This document shows positions 44,230 through 52,044 of a stretch of 64,000 nt of DNA, piece after piece. Within the stretch, counting starts at the first letter, position 1. Every line of letters starts with the position of its first letter. The notes beneath the pieces are model-generated. The model made no database searches. It saw only the letters and a list, made by a program, of their open reading frames with translations, and was not told the origin of the DNA. Where the stretch lies: the NCBI RefSeq assembly GCF_042408735.1, contig NZ_JBHOQV010000094.1, positions 62,001 to 126,000 on the forward strand. Direction: 5' to 3'. Origin of the DNA: Thermogemmatispora sp042408735 (lineage in GTDB: Bacteria; Chloroflexota; Ktedonobacteria; Ktedonobacterales; Ktedonobacteraceae). Position numbers and translations under genes: made by a program.

Positions 44230-45174
44230 ATGGTACAATCGCTAGGGCATCAGCAGGACCGTTCACCATTGGAGGAGCCAGCCCCTCCGCCGGCAGCAGG
44301 GGCGATTGTGGAAGAAGGTCAGCAAAGATCGGTGGAGGCCGGCGGCAGAGAGGGAGCTGTTCGTGTGGCTTTTCAGGGGGAGCGCGGCGCCTTTGGAGAT
44401 GAAGCCGTTCGGGCTTACTTTGGCCCGGCCAGCGAGCCACAGCCCTACCGCAGCTTCGCGGACGTCTTTCACGCCGTGGCCTCGGGGGCCGTCGACTATG
44501 GTCTGGTTCCCGTAGAAAATTCGCAGGCTGGCAGCATCAATGAAGTCTATGATCTCCTGCGCCAGCATGACCTCTTCGTTATTGGAGAGATCAGCCTGCC
44601 GGTCAACCACTGCCTGCTCTGTCTGCCTGGCCAGCAGCTCAGCGATATCAGGCGCGTGATCTCTCATCCCCAGGCCCTGGCCCAAAGCGAGGCTTTTCTA
44701 CGCGAGCTGGGGGTGGAAGTCGTTGCCAGCTACGATACTGCCGGCAGCGCCAAGATGATCCGCGAGCAGAATCTGCAAGGAGTGGCGGCTGTTGCCGGGG
44801 CCGCGGCCGCCGAGCTGTATGGTCTGCAGATTCTGGCCGAAGGGATTCAAACCATCAAGGACAACCACACGCGCTTCATCGCTCTTGGGCGCGATCCGGT
44901 GCCGCGGCGAGAGGGGCCTGCCAAGACCATGATCGTCATGGCGACGCCGCACCAGCCGGGAGCGCTTTATCGCTGCCTGGGAGTCCTTGCCGAGCGGGGT
45001 ATCAACCTTCTCAAGCTCGAGTCGCGTCCCTCGCGTCAGCGTGTCTGGGAGTACGTCTTCTATCTAGACTTCGAGGGACATCGCGATGATCCGCCTGTGC
45101 GCAGCGCCCTGGCGGACCTGGCCCAGCACACGACCTTTTGCAAGGTCCTCGGTTCCTTCCCACGTCGCATTTAG
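44230..45174 (+). CDS. pheA: Prephenate dehydratase
   Basis: Converts prephenate to phenylpyruvate in phenylalanine synthesis. After a ~45-residue Pro/Gln/Glu-rich leader, the catalytic domain opens with VRVAFQGERGAFGDEAV (~47-63), has VPVENSQAGSINEVYDLL (~94-111) and the catalytic NHTRFIALG (~215-223), followed by an ACT regulatory domain (HQPGALYRCLGVLAERGINL, then LKLESRPS with the ESRP feedback motif, ~240-267). A monofunctional, Phe-regulated form with no chorismate mutase domain. 314 aa. AGGAG stands some distance before the ATG; a downstream start is possible because the leader is not conserved. Confidence 0.94.
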   Translation: MVQSLGHQQDRSPLEEPAPPPAAGAIVEEGQQRSVEAGGREGAVRVAFQGERGAFGDEAVRAYFGPASEPQPYRSFADVFHAVASGAVDYGLVPVENSQAGSINEVYDLLRQHDLFVIGEISLPVNHCLLCLPGQQLSDIRRVISHPQALAQSEAFLRELGVEVVASYDTAGSAKMIREQNLQGVAAVAGAAAAELYGLQILAEGIQTIKDNHTRFIALGRDPVPRREGPAKTMIVMATPHQPGALYRCLGVLAERGINLLKLESRPSRQRVWEYVFYLDFEGHRDDPPVRSALADLAQHTTFCKVLGSFPRRI

Positions 45175-45530
45175 GACCCCTCCCTGGCTGCGCTGCGCTG
45201 CTGCCCTGGGCTGCGCAGCCGGAGAGCCTCGGCTTAGCCCGGTGTGGCAAGAGAACCAGCTCAGCTCAGAAGAAAGGGGACTGTCAGGCAGGCTCTTCTG
45301 GTGAGGGAGCACAGCCTCTGGCATCCTTGCCTGCTGAGCTTGCCGCTCCTGCGCCCGCTGGGCCCGGCTGTCTCCCCTCCTTGTCCCCTGCTCCCCTGAC
45401 TGGAGACTGCGGGCCCAGCGGAAGCGTCACAGGCGTGGAGCAGAGGAGGCCTGGCTCACCAACTGATCGCCGGAAGGCGATCGGCAGGCGCGCAACAAGT
45501 AAAGCTGCTAGCTGCTGAGCAGGGCCTGGC
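45175..45530. other. Convergent intergenic region between pheA and mrp
   Basis: 356 bases. An inverted repeat GGCTGCGC (45186-45193) / GCGCAGCC (45213-45220) follows the pheA stop and may end that transcript. No gene is seen. The right half is unstructured and G/C-rich. Confidence 0.4.
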
Positions 45531-46562
45531 TTAGCGCTTGATCTTGAGCGTATTCAAGAAGTTCTCGGCCAGCAGTTGATAGGCCGACGACTCATACTCT
45601 TCAATGCGACCTGCGTCGCAGAGGGCGGCGACCTGGGGATCGATCGGCAGTTGTGCCAGCAGCGGCGCGCCGGTGATGGCGACCAGCTCGGCGCCCTGGC
45701 TGGGACCGAAGATCTCGTAGCGTTCACCCGAGGGCGTCTCAAAGTAGGCCATATTCTCGACCACGCCGATGATCGTGCCCTTCAGGTGCCGAACCATGTT
45801 AATGCACTTTTTGACCACCATCGTGGCCAGCAACTGAGGCGAAGAGACGATAACTACCCCATCGGGGACCACGGCCTGCATGACTGTCAAGGGAGCATCC
45901 GAGGTGCCGGGCGGCAGGTCTACCAGCAGGAAGTCAAGCACATCCCAGTCGACGTCGCTATAAAATTGCTGGATCGCCTTGGCTACCATTGGCCCGCGCC
46001 AGATGACCGGATCGCTCTCCTCCCCCAGGAACATGTTCATTGAAATGACCTTGATGCCGCCACGGCTCTCAACAGGACGAATGCGGTTGTCGGCCAGCAT
46101 CGTTGGCTTGGCGCTCAAGCCGAACATACGCGCCATGCTAGGCCCGGTGATGTCGGCATCAAGCACACCAACGCGATGGCCCTGACGCCGCAAAGATACC
46201 GCCAACAGCCCAGTCACCAGCGATTTCCCAACACCCCCTTTGCCGCTCATGACGGCGATCACATGCTTGATCTTGCGCCCCGGACCAGAAGCCATTGTCA
46301 GAGGAATGCCCCGGCCAACGGGCGCCTTTTTGGGAGCGACCGAGATCGGTTCGCCCTTGATGGCCGCATTGAGGTCCTTGAGCAATAAGTCCAGCTTCTC
46401 TGGTGGCAGACGGTGGGTGCGCGCCCCCCCAGCGATGCTCTCACGGGACCCGACCGCGCAGGCCGTACAGGGCAACCCGTACCCGTGGAAGACCTTCACG
46501 GTCTCCGGGTGCCTGGTTACCACATCATGAATAACCATATCGGCAGTAATAAGCTCCGCCAT
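45531..46562 (-). CDS. DUF1858-Mrp/NBP35 P-loop ATPase (iron-sulfur carrier)
   Basis: 343 aa. Residues 1-65 are a DUF1858 domain (ITADMVIHDVVTRHPETVKV, then GLPCTACAVGSRESI with a CxxC pair). The rest is Mrp/ApbC: deviant Walker A IAVMSGKGGVGKSLV (~105-119), switch DADITGPSMARMFGL (~137-151), LLVDLPPGTSDAPLTVMQAV (~220-239). Mrp proteins bind and deliver Fe-S clusters; the usual C-terminal CxxC is absent, so the DUF1858 CxxC may take its place. ATG 46562 is chosen because the DUF1858 fold begins there; the upstream ATG at 46676 would add 38 non-conserved residues. Confidence 0.9.
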   Translation of the reverse strand: MAELITADMVIHDVVTRHPETVKVFHGYGLPCTACAVGSRESIAGGARTHRLPPEKLDLLLKDLNAAIKGEPISVAPKKAPVGRGIPLTMASGPGRKIKHVIAVMSGKGGVGKSLVTGLLAVSLRRQGHRVGVLDADITGPSMARMFGLSAKPTMLADNRIRPVESRGGIKVISMNMFLGEESDPVIWRGPMVAKAIQQFYSDVDWDVLDFLLVDLPPGTSDAPLTVMQAVVPDGVVIVSSPQLLATMVVKKCINMVRHLKGTIIGVVENMAYFETPSGERYEIFGPSQGAELVAITGAPLLAQLPIDPQVAALCDAGRIEEYESSAYQLLAENFLNTLKIKR

Positions 46563-46700
46563 ATCAGCTGATACCCCGTCCTCTCGCCGACCTGCCCACT
46601 CCAGGTGGACAGAGGCAGGCCAGCGTTGGTCTTTCTCTCTGATGCCCATGTCGGTTTCGGAAAGTGGCTCTCGCACTTAATTCCGACTTGTGCACTAAGT

Positions 46701-46730
46701 ATTATAGCACAGGGAAGCTGGCTCTGGCTA
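46701..46730 (-). promoter_or_regulatory. Promoter of the mrp gene
   Basis: On the minus strand TAGCCA (46730-46725), an 18-base spacer, and TATAAT (46706-46701) with a TGC extension. The hexamer is flanked by a TGTGC / GCACA inverted repeat. The mRNA leader would be about 130 bases. Confidence 0.58.
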
Positions 46731-46829
46731 TGTTCTGCCCTGAGCCAGGGAAGGGGCGCCTGGCTGGCCGGGTCTGAGAGGGAGATAGGTGAGAGGAAGC
46801 CCTGCGAGCGAGGGGCGCTGAGGAAGGGG

Positions 46830-46877
46830 GGCCATATTCTAACATTGCGTGGCAAAAGACAGTATGTTATCATGGCC
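46830..46877 (+). promoter_or_regulatory. Promoter-like region with inverted repeat upstream of the Crp-family gene
   Basis: TTGCGT (46845-46850), 17-base spacer, TATCAT (46868-46873). Around it, GGCCAT-n5-AACAT (46830-46845) and ATGTT-n3-ATGGCC (46864-46877) form interrupted inverted arms. This could be a dimeric-regulator site over the promoter of the gene at 47123, though 245 bases separate them. Confidence 0.4.
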
Positions 46878-47122
46878 GCGAGGAATCCAGCCGAGCTTGC
46901 CTCGTTGACCTGTCTGTCTGTCTGCCTGTCCGGCCGGCTGGCTGGTGCACCGGTCGCCTGGTTGGAGGGAAAGGGGGGCAGCTCCTGTACCGGTGCTGGG
47001 AGGGCAGAGCTGGCTGGCTGGCTGACTCACTCGCTCTTGACGCGCGCGACTACTTGCTTGCTCATTTGAGGATGGCCGTTGCCTGTTCCGCCCGCTGCCT
47101 GCGGCCAGGAGGGGACTAGTCT

Positions 47123-47809
47123 ATGTCGACAGATGAAATGCTTTATTTAAAGCAAGTATCGAGCTTTGCTGAACTCCCCGACGAGGACCTCCGTGAATTA
47201 ATGGCGGTCGCCAAAAAGCGGACCTTTCGCCCTGGCGAAGTCATCTTTCACCGTGATGATCCGGGCCAGGTACTCTACATCATCAAGGAAGGGAAAGTCA
47301 AGATAGTCATCAACAGTCCAGATGGCCAGGAGATTGCCCTGGTGATCTTTGGCAAAGGCGAGTATTTTGGGGAGTTCGCCTTGCTTGATGGCCTGCCGCG
47401 CTCAGCGGATGCTGTAGCGATGGAGCGTGTTGAGTGCTATACGCTGCTGCGCGATGACTTTCACCGTGTTCTGCTCAAGAATCCGCGGATCGCCATTCAT
47501 ATGCTGGAAGCCCTCTCGCGGAGGCTGCGCAACACCGACAAGATGATCGAGGACCTCATCTTCCTTGACGTCTATGGGCGAGTGGCCAAGAAACTGTTGG
47601 AGCTGGCCGAGCTGCATGGGGTGCCCACGGAGGACGGGATACGGATTGACATCCGGCTGACCCAGCAGGATCTGGCCTCGATGGTGGGAGCCTCCCGTGA
47701 GAGCGTCAACAAGGTGCTAGGCTTTTTCTCCGGCAAGGGCTACATCTCGACCGACCATCATCGAATCACGCTCCGACGCCCAGCGGAGCTGAAGGAGCGC
47801 ATTTATTAG
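47123..47809 (+). CDS. Crp/Fnr-family transcriptional regulator
   Basis: 228 aa. N-terminal cyclic-nucleotide-binding beta-roll with the phosphate-binding cassette FGEFALLDGLPRSADAV (~residues 83-99, Arg present), dimer helix, and a C-terminal winged helix (LTQQDLASMVGASRESVNKV, ~178-197). No FNR-type cysteine cluster, so cAMP or another small ligand is more likely than an oxygen-sensing Fe-S cluster. AGGAGGGGA precedes the ATG. It stands alone; targets are unknown. Confidence 0.95.
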   Translation: MSTDEMLYLKQVSSFAELPDEDLRELMAVAKKRTFRPGEVIFHRDDPGQVLYIIKEGKVKIVINSPDGQEIALVIFGKGEYFGEFALLDGLPRSADAVAMERVECYTLLRDDFHRVLLKNPRIAIHMLEALSRRLRNTDKMIEDLIFLDVYGRVAKKLLELAELHGVPTEDGIRIDIRLTQQDLASMVGASRESVNKVLGFFSGKGYISTDHHRITLRRPAELKERIY

Positions 47810-48241
47810 CTAGCAGAGCGCAGCGCGCTGGCCGCCTGGCCTGGCAAGTTGCCGGTCATCCGATGTCCGCTTTGGTCTGAGACCGCTCCTTTCGTCGGCA
47901 GTCATGGCTGACATTGACTCGCCCTGCCTGCAGGAGCTAATGGGGGAGAGCCTTTTTGTGGGCCGGGTGCTGATCGGGAGACGGGCGCAGGACGGGGCCG
48001 AGGTCGAAGCCGGACTTCCGGCCAGATCTGTTACTCCCTTTCCTCGCTGCTCGTCTTCACACAAAGGTCAGGGTAGTCGCCCTGCAAGACTCTTGCTTGT
48101 TGAAGGATTGTGCAGTTTGAAGGCAGCGAAGGGAGCGTTTGACCATTGAACGAAGCGTTGACCGATCAAAAGGAGCAATCGCAGCCGGTCGAGCAAAGCA
48201 TGACTTTGGTCAGCGGCGAAGTGGGGAGGAAGGTAGCGGCG
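47810..48241. other. Leader region of the polyprenyl-sugar cluster
   Basis: 432 bases with no recognised gene. A frame entering the UbiA-like gene can be read from a TTG at 48146 but its first 32 codons match nothing; the strong GGAGGAAGG ribosome site lies just before ATG 48242. No promoter was picked out. Confidence 0.4.
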
Positions 48242-49189
48242 ATGGGAGGGACCATGACCTTCAAAGCCCGCCTTGGGGCAATGTTCCAGGCCCTGCGTCC
48301 GCGCCAATGGACCAAGAATCTGGCTGTCTTTGTTGGCATTCTCTTTGCCAAACGTCTCTTGGAAGTTGCCCCGCTGATCCACACTTTACTAGCTTTTATA
48401 GCATTCTGCCTTGTTTCTAGTTTTATCTATTTGTTGAACGATCTGCTTGATCTGGAGAACGACCGGCGTCATCCCCGCAAACGTAATCGACCTCTGGCCT
48501 CGGGCCGTTTGCCGATCTCATGGGCTGTGGTGGCAATGGGCTGTCTCCTGGGCGGGGCGGCGCTGCTCACCCTGGCTATTTTCGCTATTCCGCTGGGTGG
48601 TCAGCATCTGCCTTACAGCTCCTTGGGTGGGGGCGATCTGCTCTTTGCTCTTGTACTAGCGACCTATGTAGTCCTGATGGTTCTCTACAGTGTGCGGCTT
48701 AAGCACGTCGTTCTATTAGACGTTTTCATTATCGCCAGCGGTTTCCTATTGCGTATTTTGGCGGGAGCTGTTGTAATCTCGGTGGTGATTTCCCCCTGGC
48801 TCTACCTTGTCACTATTTTGCTCTCGCTCTTTCTGGCTCTCAACAAACGGCGGCACGAGCTGGTGTTACTGCAAGGCGAGGCCAGTACTCATCGACAGAT
48901 CCTGAAGGAGTACAATCTTCCCCTGTTGGACCAGATGATCACGATTACCGCTGCAGCGACGGTCATGGCCTACAGTCTTTATACCTTTCAGGGGCCGACG
49001 GGGGACCATCATCTCATGGTGACCATTCCTCTAGTGCTTTATGGGCTTTTCCGTTATTTGTACCTGGTCTATATGCGCATGGAAGGGGGCAGCCCCGAGG
49101 AAGTACTGTTGCGTGACCGTCACACTCTGGCGACGGTTGTTCTCTGTGCTGCCGTGATCTTTGTGGTGCTCTATGTGCTCCCGTCTTAG
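48242..49189 (+). CDS. UbiA-family prenyltransferase, decaprenyl-phosphate phosphoribosyltransferase-like
   Basis: 315 aa, about nine membrane helices. The Asp-rich motif NDLLDLENDRRHPRKRNRPL (~residues 62-81) and the N-terminal LRPRQWTKNLAVFVGILFA are those of the subgroup that joins polyprenyl phosphate to PRPP, the entry step to polyprenyl-phospho-ribose/arabinose in Actinobacteria; a quinone-type UbiA is less likely. ATG 48242 follows GGAGGAAGG by 8 bases; ATG 48254 is a close alternative. It is the first gene of a 3-gene unit with a flippase-like protein (27-base gap) and DPM synthase (7-base gap). The donor assignment is by family resemblance. Confidence 0.82.
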   Translation: MGGTMTFKARLGAMFQALRPRQWTKNLAVFVGILFAKRLLEVAPLIHTLLAFIAFCLVSSFIYLLNDLLDLENDRRHPRKRNRPLASGRLPISWAVVAMGCLLGGAALLTLAIFAIPLGGQHLPYSSLGGGDLLFALVLATYVVLMVLYSVRLKHVVLLDVFIIASGFLLRILAGAVVISVVISPWLYLVTILLSLFLALNKRRHELVLLQGEASTHRQILKEYNLPLLDQMITITAAATVMAYSLYTFQGPTGDHHLMVTIPLVLYGLFRYLYLVYMRMEGGSPEEVLLRDRHTLATVVLCAAVIFVVLYVLPS

Positions 49190-49216
49190 TAATCGCTTGA
49201 GGAGGATCATCGGCCT

Positions 49217-50314
49217 ATGATGACTGCGAGCCGGTTTCGGACTGTGCGCACGGGCATAGCGTTTTCGCTGGCGCTGGCCTTTGTTGTCCTCGTGGCTATT
49301 GGTCTCTATGCAGACTTTCCACGCATGCTGGTGGCGCTTGCGAGTTTCCGCTGGTCCTTCCTGCCTTTGATTCTCTCACTGACGCTCTTTAATTATTGCT
49401 TCCGCTTTTTCAAGTGGCAATATTACCTCCAACGTTTGCAAATTCGTCTGCCGCGTCTGACTAGTTTTCTCATCTTCCTCTCGGGCTTGTCGATGGCTAT
49501 TACGCCGGGGAAGGTGGGGGAGCTACTGAAATCATATCTCCTCAAGCGTTCGACGGGAGAACCGATCAGCCGGACGGCTCCGATCATTATGGCCGAGCGC
49601 CTCTCAGATGGGCTGGCGATGCTCTTGTTGGCAGCTACGGGGCTGGTTTTCTACCGCTTTGGCTGGGAAATCTTACTCATCCTTCTTGTGGTGGGCTTAG
49701 CCGTTATTTTGCTGATCCAGCACCGCTCGCTTTCATTAAGGGTACTTGCTGCCGGCGAGCGGCTTCCTGTGCTCTCGCGTCTGGCGCAGCCCCTGCGTGC
49801 TTTCTATGAGAGTGCCTATACGTTGTTGCGCTGGCGCCCTCTCCTGCTGGCGATCGCTATCGGCTTTCTCTCCTGGTCAGGGGAGTGCCTGGCGCTCTAT
49901 TTTGTCTTTCTCGGCCTGGGGGTGCTAGCCTCGCCTGACCTCTTGCTCAAGGCCACCTTTATTTTGGCGGTCTCTTCACTGGTGGGGTCGGCCTCTGGTC
50001 TACCAGGAGGACTAGGTACTGCCGATGGTAGCTTGCTCGGGCTGATTCGCCTATTAGTCTCCCCTTCCGCTGTAATTGGTGGTGCCGCAACACTCTTGAT
50101 TCGTTTCTGTACACTGTGGTTTGGCCTGGCGCTCGGTGTTATCGCATTTCTTTTCTTGCGTCTTACTCAATATAAAAAACTTTTTGCGCCTGAGCCTTAT
50201 GAGGAAGGAAAGATGTATTTCTCAACAATTGTGGATTCGGGGACAGAGCAGTCTGAAGCCGATGGAAGCTACAGACTATCCCGAGCATCGGCACCTCTAA
50301 GCAACGGAGAGTGA
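49217..50314 (+). CDS. Flippase-like integral-membrane protein (LPG synthetase transmembrane-like, UPF0104)
   Basis: 365 aa, about eight helices, with the family blocks FKWQYYLQRLQIRLP (~70-84), GLSMAITPGKVGELLKSYLL (~93-112) and GSASGLPGGLGTADGSLLGL (~255-274). This fold covers lysylphosphatidylglycerol synthase membrane domains and putative lipid/polyprenyl-sugar flippases (AglD-like). Placed between the UbiA-like and DPM synthase genes, a role in translocating polyprenyl-linked sugar is the contextual reading. The last ~45 residues are a hydrophilic cytoplasmic tail. Confidence 0.83.
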   Translation: MMTASRFRTVRTGIAFSLALAFVVLVAIGLYADFPRMLVALASFRWSFLPLILSLTLFNYCFRFFKWQYYLQRLQIRLPRLTSFLIFLSGLSMAITPGKVGELLKSYLLKRSTGEPISRTAPIIMAERLSDGLAMLLLAATGLVFYRFGWEILLILLVVGLAVILLIQHRSLSLRVLAAGERLPVLSRLAQPLRAFYESAYTLLRWRPLLLAIAIGFLSWSGECLALYFVFLGLGVLASPDLLLKATFILAVSSLVGSASGLPGGLGTADGSLLGLIRLLVSPSAVIGGAATLLIRFCTLWFGLALGVIAFLFLRLTQYKKLFAPEPYEEGKMYFSTIVDSGTEQSEADGSYRLSRASAPLSNGE

Positions 50315-50321
50315 GCGACCC

Positions 50322-51119
50322 ATGATGAAAACCCTGATCATCATTCCTACCTACAACGAAAAAGAGAACCTGCGCCCCCTTCTCAGGGAGATCTTTCGCT
50401 ATGCGCCGACGACAGACGTGCTCATTGTGGATGATCATTCGCCAGATGGCACGGGAGAGCTAGCCGAGGAGCTGGCCAGAGAGGATGCGCGGGTGCATGT
50501 CATGCATCGTCCAGGGAAACTTGGCCTGGGCACTGCCTACATCGCTGGCTTCAAGTATGCCCTGGAGCAGGGTTACGATGCCGCTTTCGAGATGGACGCG
50601 GATTTTTCACATGATCCGCGCTATTTGCCTGATTTTCTGCGCCTGATCGAAGAGGCCGATCTCGTCATAGGCTCTCGCTACATCAAGGGGGGGGCTACGC
50701 CTAATTGGCCCTTCTTGCGGCGCTTGATCAGCGGTGGTGGCAATATTTTCGCCCGTACCCTGCTAGCTCTGCCGGTACACGACTGTACTGCCGGCTATCG
50801 CTGTTACCGGCGGGAGGTTCTCGAAAGCATCGATCTCGACTCGATTCGCTCGCGGGGCTATGCCTTCCAGGTTGAGCTAGTCTATCGGGTCTGGCGTCAG
50901 GGTTTTCGCATCGTTGAGACGCCGATTGTCTTTGAAGATCGGCGTGTAGGCCAATCAAAGATGTCGAAAGCCATTATCCTGGAGGGCTTTCTCTTTGTGC
51001 TGCGCACCCGTTTTGGTCGCAAGCCGCAACTGCCGCCACCGGTGCGGCGCGAAGCGACTCTAGTGGGAAAAGCTGCAAAAAACGAGGCATGTGAGCGTGT
51101 CCCTGAGACGTCGCGTTAG
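50322..51119 (+). CDS. Polyprenol-phosphate mannosyltransferase (DPM synthase, GT2)
   Basis: Transfers mannose from GDP-mannose to polyprenyl phosphate on the cytoplasmic face. 265 aa: IIIPTYNEKENLRPLL (~5-20), DVLIVDDHSPDGTGELA (~32-48), the metal/catalytic EMDADFSHDP (~89-98), VIGSRYIKGG (~114-123), and the ending VFEDRRVGQSKMSKAII (~205-221). No C-terminal membrane domain, so a stand-alone soluble or peripheral form. The start is ATGATG with GGAGAG upstream. It is last in the cluster and is followed by a terminator. Confidence 0.93.
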   Translation: MMKTLIIIPTYNEKENLRPLLREIFRYAPTTDVLIVDDHSPDGTGELAEELAREDARVHVMHRPGKLGLGTAYIAGFKYALEQGYDAAFEMDADFSHDPRYLPDFLRLIEEADLVIGSRYIKGGATPNWPFLRRLISGGGNIFARTLLALPVHDCTAGYRCYRREVLESIDLDSIRSRGYAFQVELVYRVWRQGFRIVETPIVFEDRRVGQSKMSKAIILEGFLFVLRTRFGRKPQLPPPVRREATLVGKAAKNEACERVPETSR

Positions 51120-51280
51120 TCCAGCAAGCGAGCCGTGGTATCATGACCTGCTAGAAGTACGGTCTGACCTTGGCTTGTCTGCCGCAGAGGTGAGCTGACA
51201 GAGCAGCCAGTCAGTCAGCTAACCGGATTGTGGCGGTTGCCGTGCTGGGAAAGCTTGGCCGGGGTAGAATGGACCCTGGT

Positions 51281-51348
51281 GCTACTGAAGCAGCCGGGCT
51301 GTCTCGCCATTGAGGCCGACAAGGCAGACAGGAGACTGCTTCAGTAGC
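51281..51348 (+). terminator. Terminator of the polyprenyl-sugar cluster
   Basis: Perfect 13-bp arms GCTACTGAAGCAG (51281-51293) and CTGCTTCAGTAGC (51336-51348) with a 42-base inner segment, followed by GTTTTC and a seven-T run. The right arm and T-run overlap the 3' end of the opposite-strand NYN gene, whose Lys/Arg-rich tail is encoded there. Confidence 0.72.
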
Positions 51349-51901
51349 GTTTTCTTTTTTTCTGCGCGCCTCGTCGCCGGCGATGCTGAGATAGATGCTG
51401 TTTGGAAAGAGCGGGCGCGTCCTCGTAGTCTTCTAGCTTGAAGGCGGGATCAAGTCCATAAAGGGCGCGCATACGTATCTGATGAGCGAAGCGCTGGGCC
51501 AGTTGGCGTGGAGGGGCATTCAAGGTTGCAGCCAGACCTTGTGTGGAAGTGGCCAGGCCACCCTGCCGAGTGACTGACTGACGCACTTCGCTATCGTCGC
51601 TGAAAAGCTGGACTTCATGTCCGGAGGCGCGAGCCTCGCGGGCCAAGCGAGCAATGACTTGGTCAGCCTTTTCGCCATGCCGCGAGTAAATGATATGGAT
51701 GCGGCGCTCATAGAGGTGTTGCTCATACTTGCCTGTGCCATCAAAGACGACTGTAACGTGGTAGGGGGTATGACGATAGCGATGGACAAGTTGAGTAATG
51801 AGCTGCTCGCGGGCGCTTTCTAGGCTCCGGCTCAAAGCGGCGCGAAACTGAGGATTGCGTCGGATCACGTTGTAACCATCGACGAGGATGCACTGTCCCA
51901 T
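51341..51901 (-). CDS. NYN-domain RNase-like protein (YacP type)
   Basis: 186 aa. The PIN-like NYN fold is seen at CILVDGYNVIRRNP (first acidic metal ligand, ~residues 3-16), VTVVFDGTGKYEQ (~50-62), and VIARLAREARASGHEV followed by LFSDDSEVRQSV (~85-115). YacP-type proteins act in rRNA/mRNA processing. The C-terminus is Lys/Arg-rich (KKRKRY), suited to RNA binding. ATG 51901 is chosen because the fold starts immediately; the longer frame to 52066 would overlap the neighbouring gene. It is the last gene downstream of the CARF nuclease group on the same strand. Confidence 0.85.
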   Translation of the reverse strand: MGQCILVDGYNVIRRNPQFRAALSRSLESAREQLITQLVHRYRHTPYHVTVVFDGTGKYEQHLYERRIHIIYSRHGEKADQVIARLAREARASGHEVQLFSDDSEVRQSVTRQGGLATSTQGLAATLNAPPRQLAQRFAHQIRMRALYGLDPAFKLEDYEDAPALSKQHLSQHRRRRGAQKKRKRY

Positions 51902-52044
51902 TTGCTCATGGTCCTCTCGTACACATATATCTATATATAACAACAATAGCGCACCTTGGTAAGAAACCGACCAGCGAGGTGAGAGGAAGAAAGAGAGATT
52001 GGGCTTGCGCTCTCCCTCTTTGGCTGGTGCTGGCGGTTTCCCGT

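Noticed and set aside
47904..48149. 81-aa plus-strand open frame between the Crp-family and UbiA-like genes
   Set aside because: No recognisable domain or ribosome site; composition like non-coding leader.
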